Below are positions 20,202 to 31,530 of a stretch of 36,862 nucleotides of DNA, one piece after another. The notes under the pieces are model-generated. The model made no database searches, was not told the DNA's origin, and was given only the letters and a program-made list of their open reading frames with translations. The stretch lies in NCBI GenBank assembly GCA_002118135.1, contig BDIU01000019.1, positions 1 to 36,862 of the forward strand. The letters run 5' to 3'. The translations under genes and the position numbers were made by a program. The stretch is from Trebouxia sp. TZW2008 (Eukaryota > Chlorophyta > Trebouxiophyceae > Trebouxiales > Trebouxiaceae). Position 1 is the first letter of the stretch. The number at the start of each line of letters is the position of its first letter.

Positions 20202-21086
20202 TTAAAAACCAAAAAAAAGGCTTTGTACTTTTTGAAAAACACCCTTATAAGGAGTTGTCAAATCGATAAAATAATCTTGTTTACCAATTAAACGTCGTGC
20301 AGCATTTTCAAAAGCAATTCCAGACAGTGTTAATTTCTTTTTTAAAACTAAAGGTTCACCACGATTTGTTGATATTATTACATGATTATCTTCTGGTATT
20401 GCTCCTAATAATGGGATTCCTAACATTTCTTGAACATCACGAACAGACATCATATCGTTTCTTTGAATCATATCTGGGCGAACACGATTGACTAGAAGTT
20501 TTACATTATAAATCCCGTTTGTTTCTATAAGACCCGCTACTCGATCTGCGTCTCGTATTGCAGTAATTTCTGGTGTAGTAACTATTAAAGCTTCTTGGGC
20601 TGGTGAGATTGCATTTATAAAACCTACATCAATCCCAGCAGGACAATCAACTAAAACAAACTGATAACCTAATTCACTTATAGATTTTACTAAATTTTCC
20701 ATGTTTTTTCGAGTGACGTTATATCTTTGTCGGTTTTTAGAGATAGAAAGTAATGATAAATTTTTCCAACGCTTATCTCGAAGAAGTGCTTGATCTAATC
20801 TACATTGACCATCTAAAATATCCATTGCAGTGTAAAGAATTCGATTTTCTAAACCTAATAACAAATCTAAATTACGCAATCCAATATCTGCATCAATCAA
20901 TGCTACTCTATAACCAAGCCGTGCAATTGACATTCCTAAATTAGCAGTTGCTGTTGTTTTGCCTACTCCACCTTTTCCTGAAGTTACAACAATCGTTCTA
21001 CTTTTTTGAATAAAAGGCCTTTCATTAAATGTTTCAGAAGGTTCTATATGTTGTTGTCCTTCTTGTTGATTTAAAAAAGTAGTCAT
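20202..21086 (-). CDS. minD: Septum site-determining protein MinD, plastid
   Basis: MinD is a membrane-associated ATPase that, with MinE, places the plastid division ring. From the ATG at 21086 the protein has 294 residues. It shows the deviant Walker A motif SGKGGVGKTT (36-45), the switch I region LIDADIGLRNLD (63-74), the Walker B/switch II region FVLVDCPAGID (143-153), ETNGIYNVKLLVNRVRPDMI (188-207) and a C-terminal amphipathic helix of the membrane-targeting type (about 280-294, ending SLFFGF). The N-terminus is about 28 residues longer than in bacteria. An in-frame TTG at 21104 would add six residues and is the start that lies 8 bases after a GAGGTG (21113-21118); the ATG has no such site. 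The start is therefore uncertain. It lies opposite in strand to rpl20. All catalytic residues are present. Confidence 0.95.
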   Translation of the reverse strand: MTTFLNQQEGQQHIEPSETFNERPFIQKSRTIVVTSGKGGVGKTTATANLGMSIARLGYRVALIDADIGLRNLDLLLGLENRILYTAMDILDGQCRLDQALLRDKRWKNLSLLSISKNRQRYNVTRKNMENLVKSISELGYQFVLVDCPAGIDVGFINAISPAQEALIVTTPEITAIRDADRVAGLIETNGIYNVKLLVNRVRPDMIQRNDMMSVRDVQEMLGIPLLGAIPEDNHVIISTNRGEPLVLKKKLTLSGIAFENAARRLIGKQDYFIDLTTPYKGVFQKVQSLFFGF

Positions 21087-21112
21087 ATCTTTTCTTGTTA
21101 TCAAAAGATTTT

Positions 21113-21118
21113 CACCTC
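21113..21118 (-). promoter_or_regulatory. Shine-Dalgarno-like site upstream of minD
   Basis: On the minus strand GAGGTG stands 8 bases before TTG (21104) and 26 bases before ATG (21086). The spacing favours TTG as initiator if this site is used. Confidence 0.45.
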
Positions 21119-21699
21119 GTCATTCTTTCTTATTTTTAGTATATTTTGTTTTTTAAGGGAGATTTTAGACAAACGGTAAACAAAATGTCTTCTTCCTGAA
21201 TAAGGTTAAGGATAAAAGTAATGTTTTTTATTCTTTTTTTATTAGTATGTTTTTATGTTTTCGGTTTTTGGTTTTTTTTTTATTTTTTTGTTTTCTACAT
21301 TATTTCCTAAAAAACGAGCAATTGCGTACCTTTTCGTACCTTTTCGTATCTTTTCGTATCTTTTCTTTTCTGCAGCTCTTTTTTGGGTTTTTTTTCCCTA
21401 CAAACCCTTACAATAGCCTACGGAAGCCTACGTTACGCCTTAAAGTTTTCTTTTAAAGCGAAAAAGGGTACCTTCTAAAAAAAAGCTTTTTTAACTTCCT
21501 TTTCTTTTAAAGAAAAAATGCGCAAGCAATGTTTTTCTTTTTTAAACAAACTTTTACAGCAAAAGATTCGAGATTTAGCACTTTTGTTGTAAAAGATAGG
21601 TATCCCTCCCTTGCATTTTCCAAGTTTTGAAGAAAGTGAGGGTGATAGCATTTTTAAAAACAGACCCATTTTGGAAAAAAACATCTTTGCTGTGAGTTA
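21119..21699. other. T-rich spacer upstream of minD
   Basis: This is unique, T-rich DNA with hydrophobic low-complexity frames. CTTTTCGTACC/CTTTTCGTATC is repeated four times at about 21330-21365. No gene is recognised. The minD promoter should lie at its left end; TATACT on the minus strand near 21138 is a possible -10 box, without a convincing -35. Confidence 0.4.
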
Positions 21700-24600
21700 C
21701 CTTACTCTTTACCCCGAAAAGATAAAGGGAGTCTTTTCGGGGTACACCACCCCATACCTCAGAAAGATAATTCCTGGACCCTGAAAAGATAAAAAAACGT
21801 AACCCTTTGAAGTATGGGTTAGTATCTGGTACCCCGAAAAAATACACCCCGGATAATAGAAAAAGATGAAAAGATAGAAAGACCCGATAAAAAGACTTAC
21901 CCCGAAAAGATTTTACCCCTATACCCCGAAGGGGTACTAGACTTTACCCCTATACCCCGAAGGGATACTACCCCGGAGGGGTACCGGATACTACCCCTTA
22001 CCGTATCCCTTACCGAAGCTCTTCGTATTCCTTGTACTAGACTTTCCGAAAGTTGTAACCCTATACCCCGAAAAGATACTACCCCTTACCGTATCCCTTA
22101 CCGAAAAGGATTCGTATCCCTTCGAGACTTTTCTCGTATCCCGAAAAGATACGAGAAGCTCTTCGTATCCCGAAAAGATACGAGAAGCTCTTCGTATCCC
22201 TTCAAGACTTTTCTCGTATCCCTTCGTACTGGATACTCCCCCGAATCTTTTACCGGATACTACCCCGTATCTTTTCGGGATACTACCCCTATACCCCTAT
22301 ACCAAGGGATACGAAGAGTTTTTCCCGGTATTCCGTACCCCGAAGGGGTATAGGGGTAAAGTCTAGTACCCCTTCGGGGTATAGGGGTACGGGGAGAATC
22401 CCTTTCGGGAGACTTTTCTTCGGATACTACCCCTATACCCCTATACCCCGGAGGGGTACCGGGTACCGGGAGAAGCTCTTCCGGGAGAAGCTCTTCCGGG
22501 AGACTTTTCTCGTATCCCTTCGTACTAGACTTCCCGAAGCTTTTACCGTAAAGGATTCCGGATACTACCCCGTATCTTTTCGGGATACTACCCCGAATCT
22601 TTTCCCGGATACTACCCCGAATCTTTTCCCGGATACTACCCCGAATCTTTTACCGGATACTACCCCTTACCGTATACCTTACCGAAGCTTCTCCGGGTAA
22701 AGGATACTACCCCGAATCTTTTACCGGATACTACCCCGTATCTTTTACCGAAGCTTCTCCGGATACTATTCCTATACCACTATACCCCGAAAAGATACTA
22801 CCCCTATACCAAGGGATACGAAGAGCTTCTCGTATCTTTTCGGGATACGAATCCTTTTCTCCCCGTACCCCTATACCCCGAAGGGGTACCGGATACTACC
22901 CCGAAGGGGTACCGGAGACTACCCCGAAGGGGAGACTTTTCTCGTATCCCTTGGTATAGGGGTAGTATCTTTTCGGGGTACTATCTTTTCGGGGTACGGG
23001 GAGAAAAGGATTCGTATCCCTTAGGAGACTTTTCTCCGGATACTACCTTTATACCCCGTATCTTTCCGGGGGGTGTACCTTCCGGGAGACTTTCTTCGTA
23101 TCCCGAAAAGATACGAGAAGCTCTTCGTATCCCTTCGAGGCTTTCTTCGTATCCCGAAAAGAAAGTAGACTTTCTTCGTATCCCGAAAAGATACGAGAAG
23201 CTCCCGCAAAAAAGTGTCCCGGAATCTTTTTCTCCCCATACGAAGGGAGACGAAGGGAGACGAAGGGAGACGAAGGGAGACGAAGGGAGACGAAGGGAGA
23301 CGAAGGGAGACGAAGAGCTTCTCGTATCTTTTCGGGATACGAAGAAAATCTTCCGGAAAAAAGTCTTCCGGAATACTTTTCTCCCCATACGAAGGGATAC
23401 GAATCCTTTTCTCCCCAGACGAAGGAATACGAATCCTTTTCTCCCCATACCCCAAAAAAATACGGGGTAGTATCTTTTCGGGGTAGTATCCTTTACCCGG
23501 AATCCTTTTCTCCCTTTACCCCTTCGGGGTACAAGCTTCGGAAAGTCTTTTCGGGGTAGTATCCGGAAAGGGATACGAGAAGCTTCGGTAAAAGCTTCGG
23601 GTTATCTTTTCGGGGTAAAGTCTAGTACCCCTTCGGGGTATAGGGGTAGTATCCGGGAAAAGATTCGGGGTAGTATCGGGTACCTCTTTCGGGTATAAGG
23701 GTACAAGCTTCGGTAAAAGCTTCGGGAAGTCTAGTACGAAGGGATACGAGAAAAGTCTCCCCGTACCCCGAAGGGGTATAGGGGTATAGGGGTAGTATCC
23801 GGAGAAAAGTCTCCCCTATACCCCGAATCTTTTCCCGGATACGGTAAGGGGTAGTATCTTTTCGGGGTAAAGTCTTTTCGGGGTAGTATCCGGAAAGGGA
23901 TACGAGAAAAGTCTCCCCTTCGGGGTAGTATCTTTTCGGGGTACAAGCTTCGGTAAAAGATACGGGGTAGAGGGGTAGTATCCGGAAGGGATACTCCCTT
24001 TACCCCTTCGGGGTACAAGCTTCGGAAAGTCTAGTACGAAGGGATACGAAGAGCTTCTCCCCGTACCCCGAAGGGGTATAGGGGTATAGGGGTATAGGGG
24101 TAGTATCCGGAGAAAAGTCTCCCCTATACCCCGAATCTTTTCCCGGATACGGTAAGGGGTAGTATCTTTTCGGGGTATAGGGGTAAAATCTAGTACGAAG
24201 GGATACGAAGAGCTTTTCGAAAAAATACGAGAAGCTTCTCCCCGTATTCCGAAGGGGTATAGGGGTAGTATCCGGGAAAAGATTCGGGGTAGTATCCTTT
24301 ACCCCTTCGGGGTACAAGCTTCGGTAAAAGCTTGGGTAAGGGGTAGTATCCCGAAAAAATACGGGGTAGTATCCGGGAAAAGATTCGGGGTAGTATCCCT
24401 TTGGGGTAGTATCCGGAAGGGATACGGTAAAAGCTTCGGGTTATCTTTTCGGGGTAAAGTCTAGTACCCCTTCGGGGTATAGGGGTAGTATCCGGGAAAA
24501 GATTTGGGGTATAGGGGTACAAGCTTCGGTAAAAGCTTCGGAAAGTCTAGTACCCCGAAAAGATACTACCCCTATACCCCGAAAAGATAACCCGAAGCTT

Positions 24601-24975
24601 TTCGGGGTACCGGATACGGTAAGGGGTAGTATCTTTTCGGGGTATAGGGGTAGTATCCGGAATCCTTTACTCCCGGAAAGGGATACGAGAAAAGTCTCCC
24701 CGTACGAAGGGATACGAAGAGCTTCTCCCCGTATTCCGAAAAGATACGGGGTAGTATCTTTTCGGGGTAAAGTCTTTTCGGGGTACAAGCTTCGGAAAGT
24801 CTAGTACCCCGAAAAGATACGGGGTAGTATCCCGAAAAGATACGGGGTAGTATCCGGTAAAAGATTCGGGGTAGTATCCCTTTGGGGTATAGGGGTGTAG
24901 GGGAGAAAACCCTTTCCGGATATTACCCCGAATCTTTTACCGGATACTACCCCGAATCTTTTCCCGGATGCGGTA
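21700..24975. repeat. Palindrome-word repeat array 7 (minD-trnR spacer)
   Basis: This long array holds a triple run of the 24-base GGATACTACCCCGAATC unit (about 22590-22665), the 10-base tandem at 23241-23310, and many GGGGTATA runs. As in array 5, the left part reads mainly ACTACCCC and the right part (from about 23460) mainly GGGGTAGTATCC, so its halves have opposite orientation. Confidence 0.9.
23241..23310. repeat. 10-base tandem repeat CGAAGGGAGA, seven copies
   Basis: Seven exact copies of CGAAGGGAGA lie end to end, flanked by CATA and by CGAAGAGCTT, a related word. This is a local expansion of one array word (CGAAGGGATA with one change). Confidence 0.9.
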
Positions 24976-24996
24976 AATCTTTTTATCTTTTTTGGG

Positions 24997-25053
24997 TTTA
25001 CAATGAGATGAGAGAATCTTTTCGTATCCTTTAATCTCAAATCTCATTGTAAA
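24997..25053. repeat. Inverted pair of border elements at the end of array 7
   Basis: TTTACAATGAGAT (24997-25009) and ATCTCATTGTAAA (25041-25053) form a perfect 13-bp inverted repeat around GAGAATCTTTTCGTATCC. GTACGTCTTTTTAT follows at about 25066. Confidence 0.8.
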
Positions 25054-25914
25054 AAAAGACTTGTACGTCTTTTTATATATTTCCGGGAGAATCTTCTCGT
25101 CTTTTTATCTTTTCCCGGGAAAATCTTCTCGGGGTACAGGGGAATAAGGGGGAAATCTTTTCATCTTTTTATCTTTTACCGAATCTTTTTATCTTTTTAT
25201 TTTTTACCGAATCTTTTCAGGGAGAAGCTTTTTCAGGCTTTCCCTGAAAAGATAAAAAGACGAAAATACTCTTTGGGGTATGGCCCCTTTGTACTCCAAA
25301 GGGAAAACCTTTTCAGGGTATGGGGTAAGAAGTGTTGTACCCCAAAATCTTTTCCGGGTAAAGGGTAAAAAACAAGGGGTAGTGCTCTTGTACTCCTTTG
25401 GAGTAAGGGGTACAAACAAAAAAAAACCAAAAACCAAAAGATAACAAAAAAAAAAAAAGAAAAAAAGAGTTAAAAAACATTTTATAAGCATAAAAGATAT
25501 GTAAAAGTACACTTTTTTTTGTGCGAAAGAAAAGATACAAGAGCTTTTTTTAAATAAAAAAGTAAATACATTTATTATTTTCTCTTCTTTTTTTTAAATG
25601 GGAATAAAACAAAAGAAACCAAACCCAAAAAAAGCACAGAAGCTTGTTTACCGAAAAGAAAAGCCTAAAATGAAAAACAATACAAGACTTAAACGGAAAC
25701 CTAATTATAAAAGAAAAAAACAAGAAATAAACCAATACTAATAAACGGCCAGAATAGGGTAAGATTCGGTAGAATAGTAGACTACCAGATAAAAGGTTGA
25801 GTAGATAAAAAAGGTGGGCATATTTGTTTTTAAAATTAAAAAGACAAACATGGGGTAAAAGACAAAGAAATCAAAAAAAGAGGTGTAAAAAGTTTTGAGA
25901 AGTTTTGAGGGAAG
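25054..25914. other. AT-rich spacer 5' of array border and downstream of trnR
   Basis: Up to about 25400 the DNA is a loose series of ATCTTTTTATCTTTT and GGGGTA fragments, probably decayed array. From there on it is unique and AT-rich. A short ATG-started open frame (25598-25741, 47 codons, Lys-rich) is seen without a ribosome-binding site or family match. No other gene is evident. Confidence 0.45.
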
Positions 25915-25988
25915 CGAGCAAGGAGGGATTCGAACCCCCGACACCGTGGTTCGTAGCCACGTGCTCTAGTCCACTGAGCTACAAGCCC
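25915..25988 (-). tRNA. trnR-ACG: tRNA-Arg (ACG)
   Basis: The minus strand gives a 74-base cloverleaf with D arm GCTC-AGTGGACTA-GAGC, anticodon arm CGTGG-CTACGAA-CCACG (anticodon ACG, read as ICG after deamination) and T arm GGGGG-TTCGAAT-CCCTC. The acceptor stem GGGCTTG/CTTGCTC has two U-U oppositions at positions 5-68 and 6-67; mismatches here also occur in land-plant plastid trnR-ACG, so I take the gene as functional. The first base at 25988 is preceded by a promoter-like pair of boxes at 26007-26036. Confidence 0.95.
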
Positions 25989-26006
25989 TAGCCTCGATTC
26001 TGCATT

Positions 26007-26036
26007 AGTATGTCAGAGATTTACTAGTTTTTGCAA
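26007..26036 (-). promoter_or_regulatory. Candidate bacterial-type promoter of trnR
   Basis: On the minus strand TTGCAA (26031-26036) and CATACT (26007-26012) are separated by 18 bases, close to the sigma-70 pattern TTGACA/TATAAT. The -10 box ends 18 bases before the tRNA, which suits a short leader. Confidence 0.4.
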
Positions 26037-26494
26037 TCTTAGTGTTTTATATACTACTACCCGTTTCTCATTCGTTTTGTTAATAATCTTAATAAAAACT
26101 AATAAAGTGTTCATTTTGAAGCTTGTTTTTCTGTTAAGAAAGAAAAACAAAAAGACTTTTTGTTTAATATACTCAAAAAGTACCAAACAAAGCTGAACAT
26201 CTCTTCATTTAAAGATCATTTATTTAAAACCAACTGGTTTTACTTCTCATCTTTTTTTAAGAAACCCTCTTTTGATCTTTTTCTTTGTACCCCGAAAAGG
26301 GACACCCTGTATTTCTCATCCTTTAAGGTACGAAGTAAGGGGTAAAGAGTAGAAATAAAAAAATAAAACCAGTTTCTGAAAAAAAAGGTTTATGAAAAAC
26401 CAAAAAAAATAAGAAGAAATGCAGGACCTTATACCCTGAAAAAACTTTCCCTGAAAAAAGAATCCCTGGAAAAATAAAAAAACGTACCCCGAAA
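26037..26494. other. AT-rich spacer between trnR and array 8
   Basis: The sequence is unique and AT-rich at first, then shows scattered CCCCGAAAAG and CCCTGAAAA words from about 26280 on, the typical ragged start of an array. No gene is seen. Confidence 0.45.
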
Positions 26495-29400
26495 AACCTT
26501 TCCCCTAAGGGATACTACCCCAAATCTTTTTCCGGATACTACCCCAAATCTTTTCCCGGATACGGTAAGGGGTACAGGCTTTACCCCTATACCCCTATAC
26601 CCCGAAGGGGTACCGGATACTACCCCGAAGGGGTACCGGATACTACCCCTATACGAAGGGATACGAGAAAAGTCTCCCGGTACGAAGGGATACGAGAAAA
26701 GTCTCCCGGTACGAAGGGATACGAAGAGCTTCTCCCGGTACCCGGTACCCCTCCGGGGTATAGGGGTATAGGGGTATAGGGGTATAGGGGTAGTATCCGG
26801 TACCCGGAGAAGCTTCTCCCGGTACCCGGAAGAGCTTCTCCCGGTACCCCTCCGGGGTATAGGGGTATAGGGGTATAGGAATATAGGGGTAGTATCCGGT
26901 ACCCCGTACCCCGAAGGGGTATAGGGGTATAGGGGTACGGGGAGAAGCTCTTCGTATCCCTTCGTACTAGGCTTTACCCCTATACCCCAAAAAGGCTTTC
27001 CCCGTATTTTTTCGGTGGATATCCCTTTTTACAATGAGAGACGAGAAGCTTCTTGTATCCCGAAAAAATACGGAAATCCCTTTACCGAAAGCCCCTTCCG
27101 GATACTACCCCAAATCTTTTCCCGGATACTACTTCAAAGGGATACTACCCCGAAGGGGTACTAGACTTTACCCCTATACCCCGAAGGGGTACTAGACTTT
27201 ACCCCTATACCCCTATACCCCGAAAAGATACTACCCCGGAGGGGAGAAGCTCTTCCGGGTACCGGGAGACTTTTCTCGTATCCCTTCGTACTAGACTTTA
27301 CCCCTATACCCCGAAGGGGTACCGGATACTACCCCTTACCGTATCCCTTACCGAAGCTTCTCCGGATACTACCCCTATACCCCTATACCCCTATACCCGG
27401 GAGGGGTACCGGGAGAAGCTCTTCCGGGTACCGGGAGACTTTTCTCGTATCCCTTCGTACTAGACTTCCCGAAGCTTTTACCGAAGCTTGTACCCCGAAG
27501 GGGTAAAGGATACTACCCCTATACCAAGGGATACGAATAGCTTCTCCCGGTACGAAGGGATACGAGAAGCCTCTCCCCGTACCCCGAAGGGGTATAGGGG
27601 TATAGGGGTAGTATCCGGTACCCCGTACCCCGAAGGGGTATAGGGGTATAGGGGTACGGGGAGAAGCTCTTCCGGGTAAAGGATACTACCCCGAAAAAAC
27701 TTTCCGAAGCTTTTACCGTAAAGGATTCCGGATACTACCCCTATACCAAGGGATACGAAGAGCTTCTCGAAGGAATACGAGAAAAGTCTCCCGGTACCCC
27801 TATACCCCTATACCCCGAAGGGGTACCGGATACTACCCCTATACTCCTTCGGGGTACGGGGAGAGGCTTCTCGTATCCCTTCGTACCGGGAGACTTTTCT
27901 CGTATCCCTTCGTACTAGACTTTCCGAAGTTTTTACCGAAGCTCTTCGTATTCCGAAAAGATACGAGAAGCTTTTCCGGGTACCGGATACTCCCCGAACG
28001 GATACAGGCTTTACCCGGAAAAAAGTCTCCCCGTACGTATCCCGAAAAGATACAAGATACGAGAAAAGTCTTTCCGTACGTATCCCGAAAAGATACAAGA
28101 TACGAGAAAAGTCTACTCTCTTTTCGGGGTAGTATCCGGTAAAAGATTCGGGGTAGTCTCCTTTACCCGGAGAAGCCTCTCCCCGTACCCCGAAAAGACT
28201 TTACCCCTATACCCCGAAGGGGTAGTATCCGGAATCCTTTACGGTAAAGGCTTCGGAAAGTCTAGTACGAAGGGATACGAGAAAAGTCTCCCGGTACGAA
28301 GGGATACGAGAAGCCTCTCCCCGTACCCCGAAGGGGTATAGGGGTAGTATCCGGTACCCCTTCGGGGTATAGGGGTATAGGGGTAAAGTCTTTTCGGGGT
28401 AGTATCCGGTAAAAGATTCGGGGTAGTGTCCCTTCGGGGTAAAAGCTTCGGTAAAAAATACGGGGTAGTATCCGGGAAAAGATTCAGGGTAGTATCCGGG
28501 AAAAGGTTCGGGAGAGTATCCCCTTTCCTTTTTACGGTAAAAGCTTCGGAAAGTCTAGTACGAAGGGATACGAGAAGCTTTTCGAAGGGATACAAGAAGC
28601 TTCTCGAAGGGATACGAAGAGCTTCTCGAAGGGATACGAGAAGCTTCTCGAAGGGATACGAAGAGCTTCTCCCGATAACCGGAGAAGCTTTTCCGGGTAT
28701 AGGGGTAAAGTTTAGTACGAAGGGATACGAGAAAAGTCTCCCAATACGAAGGGATACGAAGAGCTTCTCCCGGTACCCCTCCGGGGTATAGGGGTATAGG
28801 GGTATAGGGGTAAAGTCTTTTCGGGGTAAAGCCTAGTACCCCGAAGGGATACGGTAAGGGGTAGTATCCGGTACCCCTTCGGGGTATAGGGGTAAAGTCT
28901 AGTACGAAGGGATACGATAAAAGTCTCCCGGTACCCGGAAGAGCTTCTCCCCTCCGGGGTAGTATCTTTTCGGGGTATAGGGGTAGTATCCGGTACCCCT
29001 TCGGGGTATAGGGGTACAAGCTTCGCTTCGGAAAGTCTTTTCGGGGTAGTATCCGGTACCCCTTCGGGGTATAGGGGTAGTATCCGGTAAAAGATTCGGG
29101 GTATAGGGGTATAGGGGTAGTATCCTTTACCCGGAGAAGCTTCTCCCCTATACCCCGAATCTTTTACCGGATACGGTAAGGGGTAGTATCTTTTCGGGAT
29201 AGTATCCGGGAAAAGATTCGGGGTAAAATCTAGTACGAAGGGATACGAAGAGCTTCTCTTATCTTTTCGGGATACGAATCCTTTTCGGTAAGGGATACGG
29301 TAAGGGGTAGTATCTTTTCGGGGTATAAAGGTATAGGGGTATAAGGGTATAGGGTTAGAGGGGGAAGTCTTCTTATCTTTTACCGTATCCTTTCGGGGAA

Positions 29401-29515
29401 AGTCTTTTTGGTCCCTTTGTACCCCAAAGTCTTTTTATTTTTTCGGGGTAGTATTTGGAATCCTTTTCTCCCCGTACCTCATACCCCATATTCTAAAGGG
29501 GAAATAGCTTTCGTA
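26495..29515. repeat. Palindrome-word repeat array 8 (trnR-trnS spacer)
   Basis: This array holds CCCCGAAGGGGTACCGGATA modules, GGAGAAGCTTCTCC flanked by GGTACCC on both sides (26812-26830), and repeated CCCCTATA/GGGGTATA runs. A lone border word TTTTTACAATGAGA sits inside it at 27026-27039, splitting it into two sub-arrays. From about 28100 the dominant orientation reverses. No gene is seen. Confidence 0.9.
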
Positions 29516-29933
29516 TCCTTTAATCTTATTGTAAAAAAGGATACGTATGTCTTTTTATCTTTTCGTTTTCTTGTTTTTTCGCACAACCAAAAACCAAAAC
29601 CTTTTGAAAACATTTCTAAATTTTAAAAAAACTTGTATTTTTATGTTGGTACAAAAGATAAAAGCTTGTTTTACTCTTTTAAAAAGACAATAAAAAGTTT
29701 ATTATGTTTTTCATAACCTGTATTGCATTTTTATAAATGTTTTGATACTATTACTATAGAATTGTTTAATAAGAAAATTGTTTTCTAATTGTTCGTCTAA
29801 TTCTTAATAAAGAAAAGTTATAAGTAAAGATATTTGTTAATATCTATACTTTTTATAATTATATATTTGGGGTAAATTGAAAGCAGAAACGAAAAGTTTT
29901 AAGTTTTGTATCTTTATAAAGTTTTTTATTATT
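29516..29933. other. AT-rich spacer upstream of trnS
   Basis: A degenerate border word (ATCTTATTGTAAA, 29523-29535) with TACGTATGTCTTTTTAT ends array 8, followed by CGCACAACCAAAAACC near 29580. The rest is AT-rich unique DNA. TTGCAT and TACTAT spaced 17 bases apart near 29733-29761 are promoter-like, but they are about 170 bases from trnS. Confidence 0.4.
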
Positions 29934-30020
29934 GGGGTGATGTCTGAGTGGTCTAAAGAGCCCGATTGCTAATCGAGTGTACAGGTAACTGTACCGAGGG
30001 TTCGAATCCCTCTCACCCCG
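29934..30020 (+). tRNA. trnS-GCU: tRNA-Ser (GCU)
   Basis: This is an 87-base class II tRNA. The acceptor stem GGGGTGA/TCACCCC is fully paired with discriminator G. The anticodon loop TTGCTAA gives GCU. The long variable arm GTACAG-GTAA-CTGTAC is typical of serine tRNAs, and the T arm is GAGGG-TTCGAAT-CCCTC. A bulged hairpin follows directly at 30024-30067. Confidence 0.96.
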
Positions 30021-30023
30021 ATT

Positions 30024-30067
30024 AATCAAGAAATGTCTTCTTAAATCTTGGAAAAACATTTTTGATT
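30024..30067 (+). terminator. Stem-loop immediately downstream of trnS
   Basis: AATCAA-(G)-AAATGT (30024-30036) pairs with ACATTT-TTGATT (30056-30067): 12 base pairs with one bulged G. Its position three bases after the tRNA suggests a 3' end or processing signal. Confidence 0.45.
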
Positions 30068-30704
30068 GTTTTTGATTTTTTTTTACCTTTTTACCTTTTG
30101 GTTTTAATCCCTACTTTTCTCTTTGGTGCGAAGGCAATAGTTTTTTCTTTTAAGAAGGTAATGGTTTTTTTTACCCTTCAATATAAAAAAAGACTTTTTT
30201 CTTTTAAGAAGGGTTTGGTTTTTTTCATAACCCTTTTTTTATGGGAACCAAAAAAAAGGTTATAAAAAAAAACCAAATGCAGTACCCTGAAAAGACAAAA
30301 AGAAGTACCTTGAAGGTAAAAAAGACCCGAGAAAAAGACGTACCTTTTATCCCGAAAAAGTTTTACCCCAAAAAAGACTTTTTGAGGGTACCCCGAAAAG
30401 AGCCGACCCGAGAAAAGGGTATGTCTTTTTATCTTTTCGGTCCCTTTGTACCTCAAAAGGGGGTTGTACCTTAAATAGGCCCGAAAAAGAATCTTTTTTA
30501 CCTTCGGGGTAAAGCCTGGTACCCTAAAAAAACAATCCCTGAAAAGATAATCCTCCCTATTTCCCTAAAAAGACTACACCCGATAAAAAAACGAAATGGC
30601 TTTACCCCGAAAATAAAAAAAGACCCGGTAAAAAGACGAAATGGCTTTACCCTTTTATCAGGTTGGGTCTTTTCAGGAAAATAGGGAGGTTATCTTTTCA
30701 GGGA
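30068..30704. other. Spacer of decayed array words downstream of trnS
   Basis: The stretch begins with T-rich DNA containing TTTTCTTTTAAGAAGG twice (about 30143 and 30200). From 30290 it turns into loosely spaced CCCTGAAAAGA, GACCCGATAAAAA and CCCCGAAAAG words, with GTAAAAAGACGAAATGGCTT near 30630. This is probably the ragged edge of array 9; I see no gene. Confidence 0.45.
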
Positions 30705-31530
30705 AAGGTTGTACAAGGGATACGAGAAAAGTCTCGTATCTTTTCGGGATACGAGAAAAGTCTCGTATCTTTTCGGGATACGAGAAAAGTCTCGTATCTT
30801 TTCGGGATAGGAAGAGCTTCTCCCGGTATTCGGTACCCGGTACCCGGTACCCCTCCGGGGTATAGGGGTAAAGTCTAGTACGAAGGGATACGAGAAAAGT
30901 CTCCCGGAGAAGCTTCTCCCGGTACCCGGTACCCCTCCGGGGTATAGGGGTATAGGGGTAAGGGAAAGGTTTTTCAGGGTAAGAGGTATGGGGTACAGGA
31001 ATAACATCTTGTACCCTTTTAGGGTAAAAAGTAGTCTTTTTTACCCCAAAAGGGTAAGGGGTAGTTTCTTCTACCCAGAAAAGATATGGGGAAAGCCTAG
31101 TACCCCGTACGAAGGGAGACGAAGAGCTTCTCGTATCTTTTCGGGATACGAGAAAAGTCTCGTATCTTTCCGGGAGACGAAGAGCTTCTCCCCGTACCCC
31201 TATACCCCTTCGGGGTACGGGGAGAAGCTTCTCGTATTCCTTCGAGAAGCTCTTCGTCTCCCTTCGTATAGGGGTAGTATCCGGTACCCCGTACCCCTAT
31301 ACCCCTATACCCCTATACCCCGGAGGGGTACCGGGTACCGGGAGAAGCTTCTCGTATCCCTTCGTATAGGGGTACAAGCTTCGGTAAAAGCTTCGGTTTA
31401 TATTTTCGGGGTAGTATCCGGGAAAAGATTCGGGGTAGTATCCGGGAAAAGATTTGGGGTAGTATCCCGAAAAGATACGGGGTAGTATCCGGGAAAAGAT
31501 TCGGGGTAGTATCCCGAAAAGATACGGGGT
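30705..31530. repeat. Palindrome-word repeat array 9
   Basis: The array starts with three GATACGAGAAAAGTCTCGTA modules (30719-30800), each containing CGAGA-AAAG-TCTCG, a 5-bp hairpin. GGAGAAGCTTCTCC with GGTACC flanks follows near 30905-30925. It ends with GTATCCGGGAAAAGATTCGG units (31420-31510). Confidence 0.87.
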
